Shown: in pieces, positions 33,471 through 44,783 of the stretch | Numbering within the stretch: position 1 is the stretch's first letter | How the letters are laid out: every line of letters starts with the position of its first letter | NCBI GenBank assembly: GCA_944470555.2 | Contig: OX104130.1 | Span: forward strand, 68,515,160 to 68,579,159 | DNA: 64,000 nucleotides | DNA from: Heterobilharzia americana | Lineage: Eukaryota > Platyhelminthes > Trematoda > Strigeidida > Schistosomatidae | Direction: 5' to 3' | Notes under the pieces: generated by a model | What the model saw: only the letters and a program-made list of their open reading frames with translations | Database searches by the model: none | What the model was told of the DNA's origin: nothing | Translations under genes and position numbers: made by a program

Positions 33471-34589
33471 TATTTATGATGATATCCTGAAGCTACAAAG
33501 CCATCACAGCTCTTAGCATTCATAAACTATTAAATTCGTGTGATATTTTTTTCGTTTACAACTGAATGTGATATTTTAATCATTAATGAAACAAGAGGAA
33601 CAGAAAAAAAATATATTTATTGAGCACCTAAGTTAATTTTGGTTATCTAGCCTAGACGTTTCAACAGATAAGTCATTCAACAAATAACTTCCCAACAACT
33701 TTTTTTTGTGGCCAGAAATACTTGTGCATTTTTAACCGGTAAATAACTAACTTTTGTCACACTACATAACCGTTGAAAAGTAAAAATAAATATCTGTTTT
33801 AACGAACTGGCACAGGCACCAAAGAAGCAAATAAACATCTCTAGTACACCTCTATTGAGCTTCTTATGTAGGGTGTACAATTAGCAGGTTCATCGTAGAA
33901 TTTCAGAACATCATGGTTGAAGAAGTGCTAGCTGTGGACAGTATAGAACTACATATTTGCCCAGTAAGTTGGCACTGGTTATCGAGTGGAAGATAGAAAC
34001 GTACTTACTGCTGATTATCAAACACCAAATAACCTAAAACGTGGAGTAAGTATCCATTTACTCAACCTTACAAAGGCTAATGCCATCCGTCTTCATCAAT
34101 CGAATCTTTATAGAGAAAAGACAGTTGTGTAACTGCTCCCACCAGTGTAGCTAACAATGTTATGAAACTTGTATTGCAGTAAACTATAACACAAATAGAC
34201 TGTTCATTCTCATGTTCAACTCACGTTACTTTATCCCCTTACTTATTTCCTCTTATTTTTTCTAATAATTTGCAAAATACTTCAGTTCTCTCACCACTTC
34301 TCATGCATACTGTCAGATAATAACCTATTTCATATTATTACCGGTATTCGTATTCTTAATCAATCATGTATAATTAATCCACTCAGTTTTCTCAAATAAA
34401 CTTTTTGAAAGGAACTCAAAATACAAAATGAATGTGATTAGTTGACTCACATTTTGAATTCATTTGGAGAATTAGCACTCCAGTGTGGATCCGGAGGTGG
34501 TAACTGTTAATTTACTCAGGCCGTATTAAAAGCTTTAAAATATCACTTTATCAACACTTACGTATACATTTCTTAATGTATCTTTCACT

Positions 34590-34710
34590 CCATTTGGATG
34601 CCCTTACCTCCCAATAGATGATTTAATTCCCATTAGGACTCGGGCCCTGAACCCATCGTTTTTAACCCCCTGCAGCATTATCTACTAGACAGTTGAGTCA
34701 CTACGGTTAC
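34590..34710 (-). mobile_element. Smα head fragment
   Basis: On the reverse strand, CTAGTAGATAATGCTGCAGG (A-box region) and GGTTCAGGGCCCGAGTCCTA (B-box region) match the Smα tRNA-like head. No ribozyme boxes follow. Confidence 0.5.
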
Positions 34711-34844
34711 TCTTTGAATAATGGGTATACTTTTCATGTTATGACTTCTAATTTTTTATCACTGATTGGATCAAATAAATGCCAATACAGAGGCCGATTT
34801 ATTTTGTCCAAACAATGACAGGAAATCACAAGTTATAATATCAT

Positions 34845-34915
34845 GCCTGTCATCAGTTGAAGCACTACTGAAAATCTGAGAGTACTGGGTATTTTTTTCC
34901 CTAGTTTTGGAATAA
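34845..34915 (-). repeat. Family C tail and ribozyme scar
   Basis: On the reverse strand, AAACTAGGGAAAAAAATACC is followed by CAGTACTCTCAGATTTTCAG and CTTCAACTGATG. The tail is clear; the ribozyme is not. Confidence 0.4.
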
Positions 34916-35678
34916 TGCAAACAGTAACAACATATTTGATAGGATGAGTTCATCCACTTGAAGTAAATCGGTACGTCCATGCTTACATCAGGGTTGATAC
35001 TGAATGAAAACCTAGATTACAGTAAGATCACTGGGCAAATACTGTGACTAAAGTGACAGAAAATCCGGTTGCTTACCACGTTCCGGTCTCATATAAGCCA
35101 TTTATTATTTTACTTGTCTGTCATCTGAAATAACAGTTGCACAAATCTTCTTATAACTAGAGACAGATGTTTATATAAAAATCCAAAAGGTCATTTAGAC
35201 GGGACAGATAAGGTAGTGAAGCGAACAGCTGTAATTCGAAATGAAAAACAATGGGACTGCTAGACAACTGAAGTTAGGAATGTGAAACATTTTTTTATAG
35301 AGTATTACGTGCTTAAAAGAACATAAGTAATTGACGAAAAATTTCCCGCAAACATCATCAGTCATTTAGAAATCAAGACAATTTGAATATCAAGTTATGA
35401 AGAAAAGGGTTTACACATGTTTGAGTCAACTTGGGAGGGATTTGTCAACTTGCAGCTTAAATGGGAATCACAAAAAATGGGTGACTACGATTACAGGAAC
35501 TGAAATCGGCGTCATTTGAACATCAGAAATTTGAGTGGATATTTCAAAGAACTAGTACAGTTCGCCTTGTTTCATTCCACACTGCTGACCTTACATTCTG
35601 AATTTATTCATCTCTTACTATCTTGAGATAAATTATTACCAACATTGTACAAATTAAGATACAGTCTGTTGTTCATAG

Positions 35679-35812
35679 GTGACATGTTTGGAAATGGGTT
35701 TCTGACAGTTCCATTGAGAAGCCATGATTTGTTGGGTCAACCAAAACGAGAGTTAAGTGGATATCCTTCACCGATGACATTGGATGAACGCTGGCACCAT
35801 ATCCTGCACTGA
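35679..35812 (+). CDS. Exon-like segment, unidentified
   Basis: After TTGTTCATAG (an acceptor) an open frame encodes DMFGNGFLTVPLRSHDLLGQ and ends near MTLDERWHHILH with TGA at 35810-35812. It could be a last exon. The composition is protein-like, but there is no upstream exon or poly(A) evidence. A tRNA-like segment with a B-box-like GGGTTCCATTCC follows at about 35840-35895. The longer reverse-strand frame here looks like a shadow. Confidence 0.3.
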
Positions 35813-36694
35813 CAGGAGCAAGAAAATTTAAACCAATAGGCGATTGGTAACCCGCTTGACACGGAGCTTGACGATCATGGGTTCCATTCCTCTTGAGGCT
35901 GTGGATGACCACTCCTGAACAGTCCTTTGACGGTTAGCAACGAACATTTGGTTCTTCATAAAGGATGTCAATCTGTGAGTAACTATGTCCTCATATCATC
36001 CTGTTTTCCTAGCTAGTGTTAATACTATAACCTCTTCTCACACCTTTGTTTATATAGCACGAAATGTTCAGTCTTTAGTGTTTAAAATACGCTAGTCTCT
36101 CTCTACTGTTCAACGTCTGTTCCTGGTTCTAGAATACTCCTCGAATCCTTCTACATGGAGTAAACCTCATTATCTATTCCTGTAGCTCTAACCATTGGAC
36201 ACTTGTTGCTTCACTTACATAGTATTTCTTCTTAGAACCAATAATTCTTTATCAAATTGATTCAAGCATTTAAACAGGATTTTACATACATCAGTGTTAA
36301 GTTCATTTAAATTTGCAAGTGGTTGGTTAGAAATATGGAAATAAGAAGAGACCCATGCTATCACACTAAAATTAACAGTATGTCTATACTTAAATTTACT
36401 AACGGAAAGAACTCTATGAAACTTTTCTACTAATTATTCAAAGAGAAATACACCATTCTAATAATTTTATAAATGATCGTAAAACATTGTCAGTCTGGTA
36501 GGGTATAACTACATATTATATTAGTTTATGTGACACAGTACATAGAGCTATAATACTATTCAGTGGATGACTTTAAGATCATGTCTTACTGCTTATGATC
36601 AAGTCAACGTAACTTCACATATTTCAAAATTTCTTTCTAAAGTCTAACAAATCCCCACTATGACATTTCAACAGTAGTAAACTTTTCCGGATAC

Positions 36695-36969
36695 CTGCAA
36701 CACATGATGAATCATTCTCGTTACACGTGCTGGGTACTGACTCTTTGGACATGGATACCGTAATCGACCAATTTCTCTACCTAGATAGTACTGAATTTTA
36801 GATTTTCTTTTCCGTTTATAAATTTTCATAAAGGTTTTCATAAAGTCAGTAGGGTAGTAATAAAGTGGTAATGCCTCTCCCATTTTTGTTCGAGTTCCTT
36901 GTACAAATCTTGACTTATTAGGCAAACTTCTGAGTTGATTGCCAAAAACTTTTATCACTCCCAAGTTGA
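36695..36969 (-). CDS. Exon-like segment, 91 codons, unidentified
   Basis: The strongest host-exon candidate. Reverse strand: a pyrimidine-rich acceptor (ATTATCTCATCCTGCTTCAG), 275 bp open, then CAG/GTATCC as donor. The peptide includes NLGVIKVFGNQLRSLPNK, then TKMGEALPLYYYPTDFMKT, a basic IYKRKRKSKIQYY run and REIGRLRYPCPKSQYPARV. It has rich Tyr, Lys and Arg content and no low-complexity padding. The frame opens 2 bases into a codon and closes in phase 0. I do not recognise the family. Alternatives are an unknown retroelement protein or chance. Confidence 0.45.
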
Positions 36970-37514
36970 CTGAAGCAGGATGAGATAATGTAAAATCCAA
37001 GTACCGTTTCGAGTGTGATAACGTACAATAAACACTGGTATATAGATTGCCACCAACTCCACTCGATTTCCCGATCTTCCAAGAAAGTTACGTTGAAAAC
37101 CTCAATATGATTATGAGTAATAAACCACGGTTAAAATAAAATTTAACAAATAATACCGTATCACTGTATGATACGTCAAATTAACTAATCTAACATAGAA
37201 CTGATAATTGTATGTTTACCAACCTAAAGTTTATTGATTTGATTTATTTGGTTGCCTGAGTTTCCTTTATGAACGTAGTATTCTATTTAGAATATGTGAT
37301 CCTCTTGTAGAAAATTTAAAAAAAATAGTTCTTATGAAGCTCCAGTGTAAATATTAGTTCATAATTCTAGTATGGTTATCTTCTCACTATATAGTTAAAA
37401 ACCGTCGTAATTCTAATAAATTACCAACATGTTATATACTTCAAAAGCTCTCCATTCTTTTATGTTAAAAGTTTTTTGAAATATCTCCAAAAAATGCTAA
37501 ATCATTCCACTTTA

Positions 37515-37850
37515 ACGCATTAGGTGTTGATGTGCCTGCCTCTCAATGAGTGATACTGTTTCTACAAAGAGTCGAACCCTGGATAAATTACTTGAAACCC
37601 GGAAGCATTATCCACTAAGCCACTGAGTCACAATAATGGCGACACAATCACTCATTAGGAGGTAGACGCACCCAACTGTCAAGTTACAAATAAAACAAAA
37701 CGCGCTTAGTGAGTTCTACTGCTGAGCACTCACTTTCCATGAATAGTGTCGAAACTGAAAACGCCAGCATTACCGAGGCGTAGACGTAGAAGCTCATATC
37801 CCAACAAGAGCTGATCAATTCGGTCTAACCAATGATGGAGACTTACAAAA
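37515..37850. mobile_element. Head-to-head inverted Smα pair plus U-flank
   Basis: Left: reverse-strand Smα head and linker (37525-37640; CTAAGCCACTGAGTC as A-box complement, GAGTCGAACCCTGG as B-box complement). Right: a forward Smα linker and decayed ribozyme (37640-37740) with AAAACGCGCTTAG, then TTCTACTGCTGAGC. The reverse-orientation U-flank follows at about 37770-37850 (AGAAGCTCATATCCCAACA). The linkers pair as an inverted repeat around GTGATACTGT/GACACAATCAC. Confidence 0.6.
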
Positions 37851-37859
37851 TACAACATA

Positions 37860-38755
37860 AAAGGAACTCTGATTGTTTACAGTTATATTATTCTAATTAT
37901 CTCGATTTATTTATTTCTATACTTTCGTTATGCAAGAAACAAGTTATCCCGATATGAAATGGTTAGTTTTATATGCTTTTTTCATTCAACTGAAGGGTTT
38001 TGTTTTCAAGATAACTAGAGTAGGCGGATTAAACTAACACAAAATAATATTTAAAACATTATCACAGGTAATTTATATCAATTTTAAATGTAAAATGAAA
38101 GATAATGATTTCAAATATCATTTGTTTTTTGAAACAGAAGTACTCGATGAGAAGACTGATCAATGCATTCAATAGTTTATTCATTGTTGACTCAAGATCA
38201 ACACTATCTAACTGTTAAACTCTTCAGAATGCTTCTGTTTGCTTTTCCCATAACTATTTATCGTGTAACAAGGGAAACATTGTGTTTGATGAAAACACCT
38301 ATGTTCGCGATACAAAATTTCACTGTTATTACATCAATCCGTGATAATTAGGTCATTTCGAAAGATGTGAGTATTTGAACTTTGTCGTATTTCATCTAAA
38401 AAGAGAAATAGAACAAAAGTACACAAAATTCAATGATTATGTTAAAAAGGATAGGTGAGAAATAAGTGAAGTAACTGTATGATAGCTAATTAATCTCAAT
38501 ACAGCTGGAAAAGGCATTTTGACTCATATGTGCGTTTTACAACTTTCCAAGCCATGCAGAAATCTCAATCCCCTGTGACTTTATTCTTATAAGAATGAGT
38601 CCATTTCAAGTCACAATAGCATTATCTTTTTTGTCTAGATAATTTGATGGTGTTAGCATATTGTGCCTACCATGTTAGGTGAACAGCGAATTGGAGAAAT
38701 TTTCCATTAGCCTGTAAACTTGCATCTCATTGATTTGGGAAGCCAACTTTGAACT
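37860..38755. other. Gene-free stretch
   Basis: AT-rich. The 62-codon frame at 38163-38351 has no splice context or recognisable content. Confidence 0.45.
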
Positions 38756-38759
38756 AACA

Positions 38760-38960
38760 GATTTCGAGTTTGCCATGACCAGCAGTACGACCTGATACTT
38801 TACGAGCTATACCAGCCTGACAGACTACGAACAATACGAACCTAACGTGCAGAAAACCGACTCTAACGCGTCAGAACATCAGCCACCACTAAAACAATCC
38901 CACCGATGCACGAAGACAAGAAGATAAGACAGACCGTTGACAGAGGGCTTTTCACTGTCT
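38760..38960 (+). other. GC-richer segment with short open frame
   Basis: About 200 bp with clearly higher GC than its surroundings. One frame reads YTSLTDYEQYEPNVQKTDS and then NASEHQPPLKQSHRC before a stop at about 38925. It may be a fragment of an LTR element or a host exon. No family recognised. Confidence 0.25.
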
Positions 38961-39447
38961 CAGCAACAGTAAATGCAGTTGACAGAGATGCTGAATATAT
39001 GCATTTCCAAATGACTTTGACAATACTAAATCCATTTGTAGCTAAAAATAGTTAATAACCAATGAGAGTTCAGCCTTGAGATCGGAGGGAATACAGATTA
39101 GTAACGGTGTAAAACAGGGGCAACTTTGAAGGCAACCCTAGCAACTGCTGTAATAACCAATCAGACTTCTTTATTATATGAAAATCTACCTTTCCAGCAG
39201 AAACGGAAAGGCCTAATTGGTCATTTCGATTGTCGCTGTGATATTCTTTAAAGTCACCCTGAGAACAGCCATCAGGTCATCTTTAAGGTCATAGGCAAAA
39301 CAGCAGGTAAAGCGATGCAAAATTAGGGGTATAATAGCGGAGTTAGACCACCGATTCACTTATTGAGGTAGTATCACCATCCTTCACGCAACGGGTGTGG
39401 TTCACTGCCTCCTCCATGAATGCGCATAAGACTGCTAAGTAGATAAT

Positions 39448-39970
39448 AATAATCGCTTTAATCCAAACATTTGTGCTACTGTATGGAATTCTCATCAGGT
39501 CATATTTCAACAATTTCCCTCTCTGTATAATATTTCTAAAAGCGATAATTATGGCTCCTGAATAGTGCTAATAATCACAACTGTATTAAAGACATTAACG
39601 TGAAACAAGCAGCTAGTGTTACATTGGCATATAGTCTGAACTGTAGATGAATACAAAATAGGATGTAATGTTGATAATGACAGTTAGATCAGCCAGTACA
39701 AAAATCTGCCATTCCATATGGAGGTATCTTATAAATGACAGTGTGCTGCATTCTTAGGCATTTGTATGTCCATTTCCATCCAGTGTGACTTTCTTTCTTT
39801 GTTTTATTCTTAGCTTAGAAAATTGGGAGTTTGAAACCATTTTTAAAATGTGCGAAGCTACTTAATACATTTCGAAGACATATTTAATAGATTAAAACAA
39901 ATCGAAAGGGAAGAATTTTATGAAATATATTTGCTGGAAAATTTGTGATAGCTCAGGATGCAAGCAAGTC
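39448..39970 (-). repeat. Dispersed repeat R1, copy 2
   Basis: Partner of 2117-2600, with an extra ~45 bp insert (39788-39833, GACTTTCTTTCTTTG at its start). The end next to 39448 again carries ATAATAATAA, which fits a LINE 3' tail on the reverse strand. Confidence 0.6.
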
Positions 39971-40499
39971 AGTCTCAGATTATTGACAAAGAAAGTTTCA
40001 AATGCATACCTATACATTCATAGCATGAAGGTAAAGTCACAAAGGATAGTGTTATCATAATTATGTTAAAAGAGTCTGAGACAACAAACTTTCTACAGCA
40101 CTGCTAGATATATCAGTAAATCCCTTCATAAATGTGGTCTACAAATTAGCAGTGCACTAACCAAGCAAAATTTTGCAGTTTATCATAAAGTGGGTATCGA
40201 AACCACTCAGTTGGTACATATATGCAACTCTACTCATTTCTTGGTGAACTTCTAAAATTGTTAAACAATACGTAAAATATGTTACAAGCCATTATTATGT
40301 ATGTATTAAACCCTAATTAATAGAAGGAAGTATTTTTGGCAAATGACTAACAAATGTCCCGGTCCACATCAATATTTTTCACAACTGACTAGGTTTGTTC
40401 AACGGTCAACCAGCTCTGGTGTCAAAAAATCTCCATTGGGAACCACACCGGATTCACATTTTTCTACTTCTGTCAATCAGCCATATTGAGCAACCTTCA

Positions 40500-40680
40500 T
40501 GCAGTGTCACCGTTGGATTCGATCATGGGTAAGTACTATCAAGAAGTTCCATGCTAGAATGAAACAGCTCTCAAGAGCGAACCTGTAGCACTCCTCCACT
40601 ATAGGTTGAACCAAGCATCTTCAGGTTTCATGGTCAGTATGTTATTATTCGACCATTGGGTCAGATTGTTCACATTTTAC
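40500..40680. repeat. Inverted composite of family C SINEs
   Basis: The left part (about 40510-40568, forward) reads CAAGAAGTTCCATGCTAGAA, then UGAAACAGCUCUC, a mutated ribozyme. The right part (about 40580-40670) is a reverse-strand tRNA-like head: GGTTTCATGGTCAGTATGTT with CGACCATTGGGTCAG. Confidence 0.5.
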
Positions 40681-41269
40681 TATTTCTGACAATATGTGAC
40701 AGTAGAGCCTTCCTCTAATGTCAGCTTTGAGTACCTATCCTCAAATGTAACTTGATTTACAACGGACTCATGACTTCTCACTAGAACTTCGAGAAACATC
40801 ATCTGGAGGAAAGTCACTAATAAGGACTAGACAGTAAGGCAACTCGAAGGTTTTTGGAGGTTTATTGGTTTCAGTGTGGTATTCATCACGGATTGAAATC
40901 AATTGTAGAGTCATTGAAAAACGGGAAGAGTTCGAAAGTTGTTTTGTCTTTTGACTCATCTCTATACCGTTTGTCAAATGTCACTATTGGAAAGTGAGTT
41001 GTTACGCTTTAATGATATGAATCCCACTTGGAGGATCTATCTTGATGTCACTTAGATCATCGACTTCTTACACGGAAAATCTATATTTACAAGTTTAATT
41101 TAACGTCATTTTGAATATTATGATGAAAAACATAAGGAAGTTTCACCTAGAACAGTAATAAACTCCTCAGCAGTTAGTATCCACGACCTTGCCACGGATC
41201 GAACCCATCCATGATACTGCATAAAGTCCACGTCATGTAGTGAATTTTCAAGAAGTATCATTATGTGAA

Positions 41270-41460
41270 CCACTGGAATCCGACTCAGTAACTCAATTGT
41301 AATCTATTCGCCATGAAGTCTGGAAGTTCGGGTTTTGGTCCTTGGTGAGGTTACACCTGCGCACTACTGAAGAACAAAACACCTCTTCAGTGTTTCCAGG
41401 TTTTCAGTAGTGCTTTAACTGAAGTCAGTTCGTGAAAAATACCACCCTAAAATCAGACAA
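41270..41460 (+). repeat. Family C SINE with collapsed ribozyme
   Basis: Head: GACTCAGTAACTCAATTGTAA. The ribozyme region (41383-41425) reads GCGCACUACUGAAGAA and then directly CAAAACACC, so stem II has been deleted. The tail follows with CAGTGTTTCCAGGTTTTCAG and GTCAGTTCGTG. Just upstream (41160-41230) a reverse-oriented B-box-like GATCGAACCCATCC hints at another SINE head. Confidence 0.55.
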
Positions 41461-42059
41461 AATACTTTCTGGAGTGTGAAAATGATACTTAATTCTCAAA
41501 AGGTGATAAAATCTAAAAGCATCTCAAATTAAGAGAATAAAACGGAGTTTCCATGGAAGAAATAATTTCAAAAGATTCATAAACTCAGAATTTAATCGTA
41601 TGTTGCTGATCTGTGATAGTATACTAAAACAGTAAATGTTTGAGACTAAGAATTTATGCGGAAAACTGGTAGGCGCATTCTAATATGCCTACAAGCGACA
41701 TATATATGATTGGTGATACTTTAAAATGCGCCACCCAAAATTCATTCTTTCCCACCTATATGCAAAAGGAAAATGAGTTAGATTATCAGAAAACAGTAGG
41801 AATAATTAAGATGTGGGGGCTAGGAAACCAGTAGGGAAATTCACCTACCATAGGAGATTAAAATTGATCATTATTTCATCTTATACACAAGGAGGGTTCA
41901 CAGTTTATTCAGCCGAATGATCCAAGTAGTCTGTGATTTAGCTGTTTATTGGTGAGTTTCAAAATTTGCCAGATATCAAACTCATCCTCATAGTCTTAGA
42001 AGTGACATATGTATGTGTGTGTTTTACACTGTCTGCTGAAAACTCTTTTCCGCACACTA

Positions 42060-42240
42060 TAACAAAGTTTTTCTGTTAGTTGGTTGGTGGCAATCGATGA
42101 GAAATACTGCTTATCCTAGATTTCGGGCTTTTCGGCACTCGTCAGCAAGGTATATTTGCAATCTTGAAGGAATTGTGTCTCCCCTATGAGGTTTGAACCC
42201 TTGTCACTCAGTGCTATTTGGACTTCGATTGATTTCCATT
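42060..42240 (-). repeat. Family B repeat with core-complete hammerhead
   Basis: Reverse strand: the head region ends at about 42240-42185 (GGTTTGAACCC-type B box at 42200-42190). The hammerhead follows, with CUGACGAG at 42145-42138 and CGAAA at 42125-42121. Stem II pairs with one mismatch. Stem III is a short AUC/GAU-type hairpin and the cleavage triplet appears as AUA. Stem I pairing is poor. The body follows towards 42075. Confidence 0.55.
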
Positions 42241-42439
42241 GACATTGAATTAGGTACTTTGGTTCTTCGTCGAGGAGATTTGTTTTTGTTTGAAGAGGGA
42301 TCTTCCCTATCTCAGGATTGCCTGTTCGGTGCTTAAAGTTTATTTACTGATTTTACTGGGGAAAAAGATATGTATAACAAAGCATTTTGCCTAAGGGGGT
42401 AAAATTTATGCATTCAGCAATTAACAGATTTATATTTGA

Positions 42440-42820
42440 CTATTTGTTGATGTGCTTATAGTTCTCCATTGTGTTAGTGGATCGAATAATTCGATCTCTG
42501 TTGGCATATGGGCTCCTATGTGGATGCTTCAATATTGCCTGAATATCTAGTATGACAATTTATTTGGTTGTGACCATCAAAAGAATCTAGGAGGCACGTT
42601 TCGTACTATTTGGGACTAGTCAGCTGTGTGCACATGCACCCAAGTGGGTGATGTTGTCCCCACTGAGACTTTACCTCGAAATCATCGCTTCAAACGCCGA
42701 TCCAACCAAGCAAATAGTCATAAAATATATTCAGGCAATATTGAAGCATCCGCATAGAAGCTCATATGCCAACAGATATCGAACAATTCGATCCAGTTAA
42801 ACAATAGAGAATTACGAGCA
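42440..42820. mobile_element. Foldback element: inverted U-flanks around Smα
   Basis: The left flank (about 42465-42560) and right flank (42712-42815) are ~100 bp inverted repeats: TGTTGGCATATGGGCTCCTATG matches, as reverse complement, CATAGAAGCTCATATGCCAACA. Inside is a reverse-strand Smα (42565-42710) with B-box region, linker and ribozyme. Its boxes are CUGACUAG (G8 to U) and CGAAAC, and the cleavage end is damaged. The unit could fold into a ~100 bp stem with a SINE loop. Confidence 0.65.
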
Positions 42821-42857
42821 TATTAGCAAATAGCACTAAATACTACTGGTATTACAA

Positions 42858-43040
42858 GAGGTGGCTGACGTGCCTCAGTGGCCTAGTGGATAACGCTTTG
42901 GCGTTTGGAGCGATGGGTATGAAGTTTGAGTTTCAGTGGAAACAACAACACTCACTGGGGTACAGGTACATACAACTGACGAGTTCCGAATAGAACGAAA
43001 TGCGCATCAGGTATTCCTCTGCTAGCCATAACCAAGTAGA
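42858..43040 (+). mobile_element. Smα SINE, full length
   Basis: A textbook layout: GTGGCCTAGTGGATAACGC (A box), GGCGTTTGGAGCGATGGG, a B-box region GAAGTTTGAGTTTCAGTGG, the linker ACTCACTGGGGTACAGGTAC, the ribozyme (next entry), then CTGCTAGCCATAACCAAG as the 3' end. No obvious target-site duplication by eye. Confidence 0.8.
42962..43022 (+). ncRNA. Hammerhead ribozyme (Smα), core complete
   Basis: CUGACGAG at 42976-42983. Stem II GUUC/GAAC is perfect. GAAA is at 42997-43000. Stem III AUGC/GCAU is a perfect palindrome, and the triplet AUC ends at 43008. The CCAG/CUGG pairing of stem I is lost (CAA against AGG), so cleavage is probably weak unless distal pairing compensates. Confidence 0.6.
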
Positions 43041-43044
43041 TTTA

Positions 43045-43920
43045 TATTCTATCTAACTACACTACTTTTATATTATCACGGCTTTCCATCTTTTGTCACT
43101 TGTTTTTCCAAAATGTTTGCCTCGTCTGGTAGGACACTTTGACTAAGAGGATTGATGTAAGTGCAATAACTCTCACTACGACTGAAAATCGGCACTCAGC
43201 ATTCTAAAACAAAATCCTCCTAGGTTTAGCAACTGTTTCCATATGTTGAACAAGTACTGACTACTGTATTCCATAAAACTAATGCCTTAAAAATAAATTT
43301 ATTGAATGAAATTGGCTAGACTGTGAGTACGGACATCGTATTAGCTTAGTCGCATGGTAGAAAACTTCATTCATCTGAAGATAGTTGACTCACCTAGAGC
43401 AAAGTTCCTTCAATTAGAAAACTTTAAAACACTCCTTAATATTTAGTCGTATGGTGCTGAAACCTACTCATGGCTACCAGATGGTTCCTACGTCTAACTC
43501 AGTCAGCTAATCGTTAACACAGTGTCTTCATCAATGTAGACGAAATTATTGGGATAAAAATACAACAATCTCGGTGAGTGATTACCCTTTGCATTTTATT
43601 CTTCATTGATTTGAAGGTTAAGGGATATGTTTGATTATATCTGGCAAGTAATTAGCAGTGTCTTAATTACAGGATAATATGTGAAGTGAAAAGAAAGCAG
43701 TGACTGGCTAAGTTTACAATAGCGATATCCTGAGTACTGAACTTCACTTAATCAGTTTAGTTAAGGGATTTATTTCAACCTAACCGTTATTTCAAAAGAA
43801 AGATTAGTACACCAGCCAGACCGCAGTACACACTCTGAACTTAATCAACACACCGCTCAGCTGAAAATAGTCACATGGTTGACTCACTACAAACAGATTT
43901 GTGTGCCTAATCCACTCACA
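43045..43920. other. Gene-free stretch
   Basis: No recognisable element or exon. Confidence 0.5.
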
Positions 43921-43927
43921 GAAGTCA

Positions 43928-44100
43928 GTCATGACCTGGATAGCTTTATGGTAAAGCGAATAACCTCAACACTAAGTGACACAAGTTTAAATCACCAAGG
44001 GAATACTAGTTCCCTCATAAATGCAGATATGCCTTTTTGATTAATGTCAACAAGCATGAAATTTATATCCAGTAGGGCTTCTTTCCCATCCAATCCCATT
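43928..44100 (+). repeat. Family B repeat, degenerate
   Basis: Head: GACCTGGATAGCTTTATGGTAA (A-box-like), then CAAGTTTAAATCACC (B-box-like). The ribozyme remnant reads UUGAUUAAUGUCAACAAGCA and then UGAAAU at about 44036-44062. It keeps the CAACAA loop, but G8 and other core positions are lost. Confidence 0.5.
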
Positions 44101-44704
44101 TTTCACCAGTTTACAAACAAGACTAACGTTGGCAAGAAAGACTGAAGATTTTCTTATCGGTTAACAAACTAATGATATCCAAACCAAATAGCTTTACTGT
44201 AAACAATTTAGAGAAATAAAATGTTTACAAACTGAGTACATAGTATCCTCAAAACCGAGTTGATATTTCTTTGAATTCAGTGTTCTGTTGAACTGTTCAA
44301 TTTCAATGTTTCAATTCTTCCACATTTATTTACTTGTTCATACTTGTGTAGAAATGATTGACATGAAATAACTAAGGAATTGGTCAGTAATATTTTAGAA
44401 TTACTTACAGAAATGTTTATTTTCTTAATGGCAAAAAACACAACAACAATTGACCTTGTGAGGAGGAAATAAGACAAAATGAGTCAAAGAAAAGTTTCAT
44501 TAGTAAAAGAAAGATAATAATGCATATTTGCAGAGTTGAAATCTTTTTTATGCTTTCCGGAAGACATTTTGTAAATAATTTTCTTTCTAAGAAACTACAC
44601 GTTACAAAAAATTAGTCACAGGCAAAATTTATGAACAGATATTGAAAAAAAGTTGCTGAGAAATTGGTACGAGATATATTAATGTCTAATAATTAAAAGT
44701 AAGG

Positions 44705-44783
44705 CTGCGATAAGATTTGAACTAGCAGCCTCCACATTTCCGGCCCTGCGCTCTATCAACTGAGTTACGAGATCCAGCTGTAG
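44705..44783 (-). repeat. tRNA-like SINE head (family D)
   Basis: On the reverse strand, TAACTCAGTTGATAGAGCGC is an excellent A box and TAGTTCAAATC a B box, 33 bp apart. The anticodon and T stems do not pair, so it is not a functional tRNA. The copy at 57172 shares the head, including the GTGGAGGC/GTGAAGGC block. Confidence 0.55.

Noticed and set aside
44705..44783. A functional tRNA gene
   Set aside because: A and B boxes are good, but acceptor, anticodon and T stems do not pair; treated as a SINE head.
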